Positions 6,260 through 7,354 of a stretch of DNA of 7,354 nt are shown here, one piece after another (within the stretch, counting starts at the first letter, position 1; each line of letters opens with the position of its first letter). Under the pieces are notes generated by a model. That model ran no database searches. It was not told the DNA's origin and saw nothing but the letters and a program-made list of their open reading frames with translations. The translations under genes and the position numbers were made by a program. The stretch comes from Gemmatimonadota bacterium (GTDB lineage: Bacteria > Gemmatimonadota > Gemmatimonadetes > Longimicrobiales > Gaopeijiaceae). The stretch is from NCBI GenBank assembly GCA_024638395.1, contig JAHEKK010000150.1:1-7354 (forward strand), given 5' to 3'.

Positions 6260-7354
6260 CTACCGCTCCCGACCCACTTCCCCACTCCCGCTTTCGGTTT
6301 CCTCTTCTTCCGGGGGCGACCAGAATCCGGGATTCTGCGGCGCCGCCGCCGCCAACTGCGGCCCGTACAGGGCGGCGTTGAACATGATCCTGAAGTTGCC
6401 GAAGGGCTGCCCGCGCCACTGTGGCTTCATGCCCAGCAGGACGATCCGGCCCTCCCCGTGATGGACTTCCAGTCCCGCTGCATATCCCCGCACGTATTCC
6501 TCGCCGAGGAGGTACCCTGAAAGGAGGGGCGACCCGTCAGCCGGATACTTGGCGAAGACGGCACCCTGAAACCCTTCTTCGGTCGTGAACACCGGGCTCT
6601 GACCCACTACGACATTGGCCCTGGCCGGCATGCCCGACATCACCGGGTGTCCCGGGTCCACTTCCATCTCGACGATGGATCCGCTCTGGAAATACTCCGT
6701 CGGTTCCAGGTCTTCGATGACGTTCCTGACGGGCAGGTGGAATTGCTCGATGGCAAAGCCACTGCTGTTGTTCAACGTCACCAGGGTGCCCCCGCTCCGA
6801 ATGAACCGGTCCAGCTGGCGAACACCCTCTGCGCCGATCCCCCCCTCATAGCGGGGGGGCACGGAGCCCTTCGCAAAACCCTCCAGGATCTGGTTCCCGC
6901 TCATGTCGGCGATGATGATCACGTCATACCGGTCGCGCAGTCCGCCGGCCAGGACGTCGGCATTCCGCAGACTGGTGGGCTCGAAGTCGTACCGCTCCAG
7001 CAACCAGCGGGTCCAGCCTTCGTCCATGGAGGGATTCCAGGGACGGTACAGACCGACCCTCGGGCGATTCAGAGGCCGAGCCCCCGCGGCGGACCCCGAC
7101 ACCTGCAGGTGCAGATCCGAGACCAGGCTGCTCCGCAAGGCTCCGCCGAGCCCCGATATGACATAGCGGCCGGTCGAGCCGGGCTCGCCCTCGCCGGCCG
7201 AGCCCGGCGCGAAACTGACCTGCCCACCGCCGGCCCACGCCCGGTTTAACGCCTTGAACACGTTGTTCTGCGCCGGATCCAGGACCAGGGTCCCCCCACC
7301 GCCGCCCTGGCCGGGGGGAGGTACGATGGCCGCCGCCACCGGGTGACTGTCGAA
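6260..7354 (-). CDS. M14-type zinc carboxypeptidase-like protein, C-terminal part (5' end outside window)
   Basis: The frame is open from the right edge to the TAG at 6260-6262, giving 364 visible residues. A GTG at 7339 is an internal Val, because FDSHP precedes it without interruption. No HxxE or other M14 zinc motif is visible; the catalytic domain should lie outside the window. The assignment rests on the C-terminal region as I recall it from large secreted M14 proteins: RVGLYRPWNPSMDEGW (visible residues 99-114) opens a class I glutamine amidotransferase/DJ-1-like fold, followed by GFAKGSVPPRYEGGIG (159-174), FIRSGGTLVTLN (184-195), EVDPGHPVMSGMPA (231-244) and GRIVLLGMKPQWRGQ (302-316). 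No nucleophile Cys is present in this fold, so it is likely structural. The tail after residue 331 is Ala/Pro then Glu/Gly/Ser-rich and probably disordered. Any signal peptide is out of view. It is transcribed toward the multidomain lipoprotein gene, 75 bases away. Confidence 0.72.
   Translation of the reverse strand, partial: FDSHPVAAAIVPPPGQGGGGGTLVLDPAQNNVFKALNRAWAGGGQVSFAPGSAGEGEPGSTGRYVISGLGGALRSSLVSDLHLQVSGSAAGARPLNRPRVGLYRPWNPSMDEGWTRWLLERYDFEPTSLRNADVLAGGLRDRYDVIIIADMSGNQILEGFAKGSVPPRYEGGIGAEGVRQLDRFIRSGGTLVTLNNSSGFAIEQFHLPVRNVIEDLEPTEYFQSGSIVEMEVDPGHPVMSGMPARANVVVGQSPVFTTEEGFQGAVFAKYPADGSPLLSGYLLGEEYVRGYAAGLEVHHGEGRIVLLGMKPQWRGQPFGNFRIMFNAALYGPQLAAAAPQNPGFWSPPEEEETESGSGEVGRER

Noticed and set aside
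4529..6520. 663-codon open frame on the + strand opposite the lipoprotein and M14-like genes
   Set aside because: It is in codon register with both - strand genes, so its stops would need TTA, CTA or TCA codons, which GC-rich genes avoid. Its product is His/Arg/Pro-rich with no recognisable domain, while the - strand has clear conserved motifs.
7270..7325. G-rich stretch on the - strand that might form a G-quadruplex
   Set aside because: It encodes a Pro/Gly linker of the M14-like protein using GGC/GGT/GGG codons; the runs are mostly two bases long and the coding role explains it.
7337..7339. GTG as the start of the M14-like gene
   Set aside because: The frame is open to the window edge with sensible residues (FDSHP) before it, and no M14 catalytic domain follows, so the true start lies outside the window.

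Overview
This is a high-GC bacterial chromosomal window. It holds two genes at the left on the + strand (one cut by the edge), an accessory gene on the - strand, a + strand peptidase-family gene, and a - strand pair of large secreted-type hydrolase genes that fills the right half. Gene density is high, with no gene-free stretch over 100 bases. I see no rRNA, tRNA, CRISPR array, insertion sequence or phage gene. Strong GC bias at codon third positions, and the particular styles of the M24 and M14 peptidase-family proteins, suggest a Gemmatimonadota-like organism. That taxonomic guess rests on recall of protein style, not on a marker gene.

Layout. 1-129 (+) is the last 42 codons of an ABC-F ATPase, most like EttA. 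It overlaps by four bases (ATGA) with 126-1100 (+), a vicinal-oxygen-chelate protein of the PcpA/MhqO/LinE ring-cleaving dioxygenase type with all expected metal ligands. 1107-1721 (-) is a hypothetical protein with DUF4241-like features and somewhat looser codon use. It converges on the dioxygenase and diverges from 1809-3140 (+), an exported M24 (creatinase/Xaa-Pro peptidase fold) protein with an altered active site. A 9-bp GC hairpin sits in the 20-base gap where this gene converges with 3161-6184 (-). That gene encodes a 1007-residue predicted lipoprotein made of two tandem alpha/beta-hydrolase domains, a CBM9-like beta domain and an endonuclease/exonuclease/phosphatase (EEP) domain. Upstream of it, 6260-7354 (-) is the C-terminal part of an M14-type zinc carboxypeptidase-like protein, cut by the window edge.

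How the genes may work together. The two - strand genes at the right are probably one transcription unit, and with the M24 gene they suggest extracytoplasmic breakdown of peptides, esters and perhaps phosphodiesters. This is inference from localisation signals and fold families; no substrate can be read from the sequence. The strongest candidate for something undescribed is the hydrolase-hydrolase-CBM9-EEP lipoprotein. I found no convincing multi-gene defence or mobile system.
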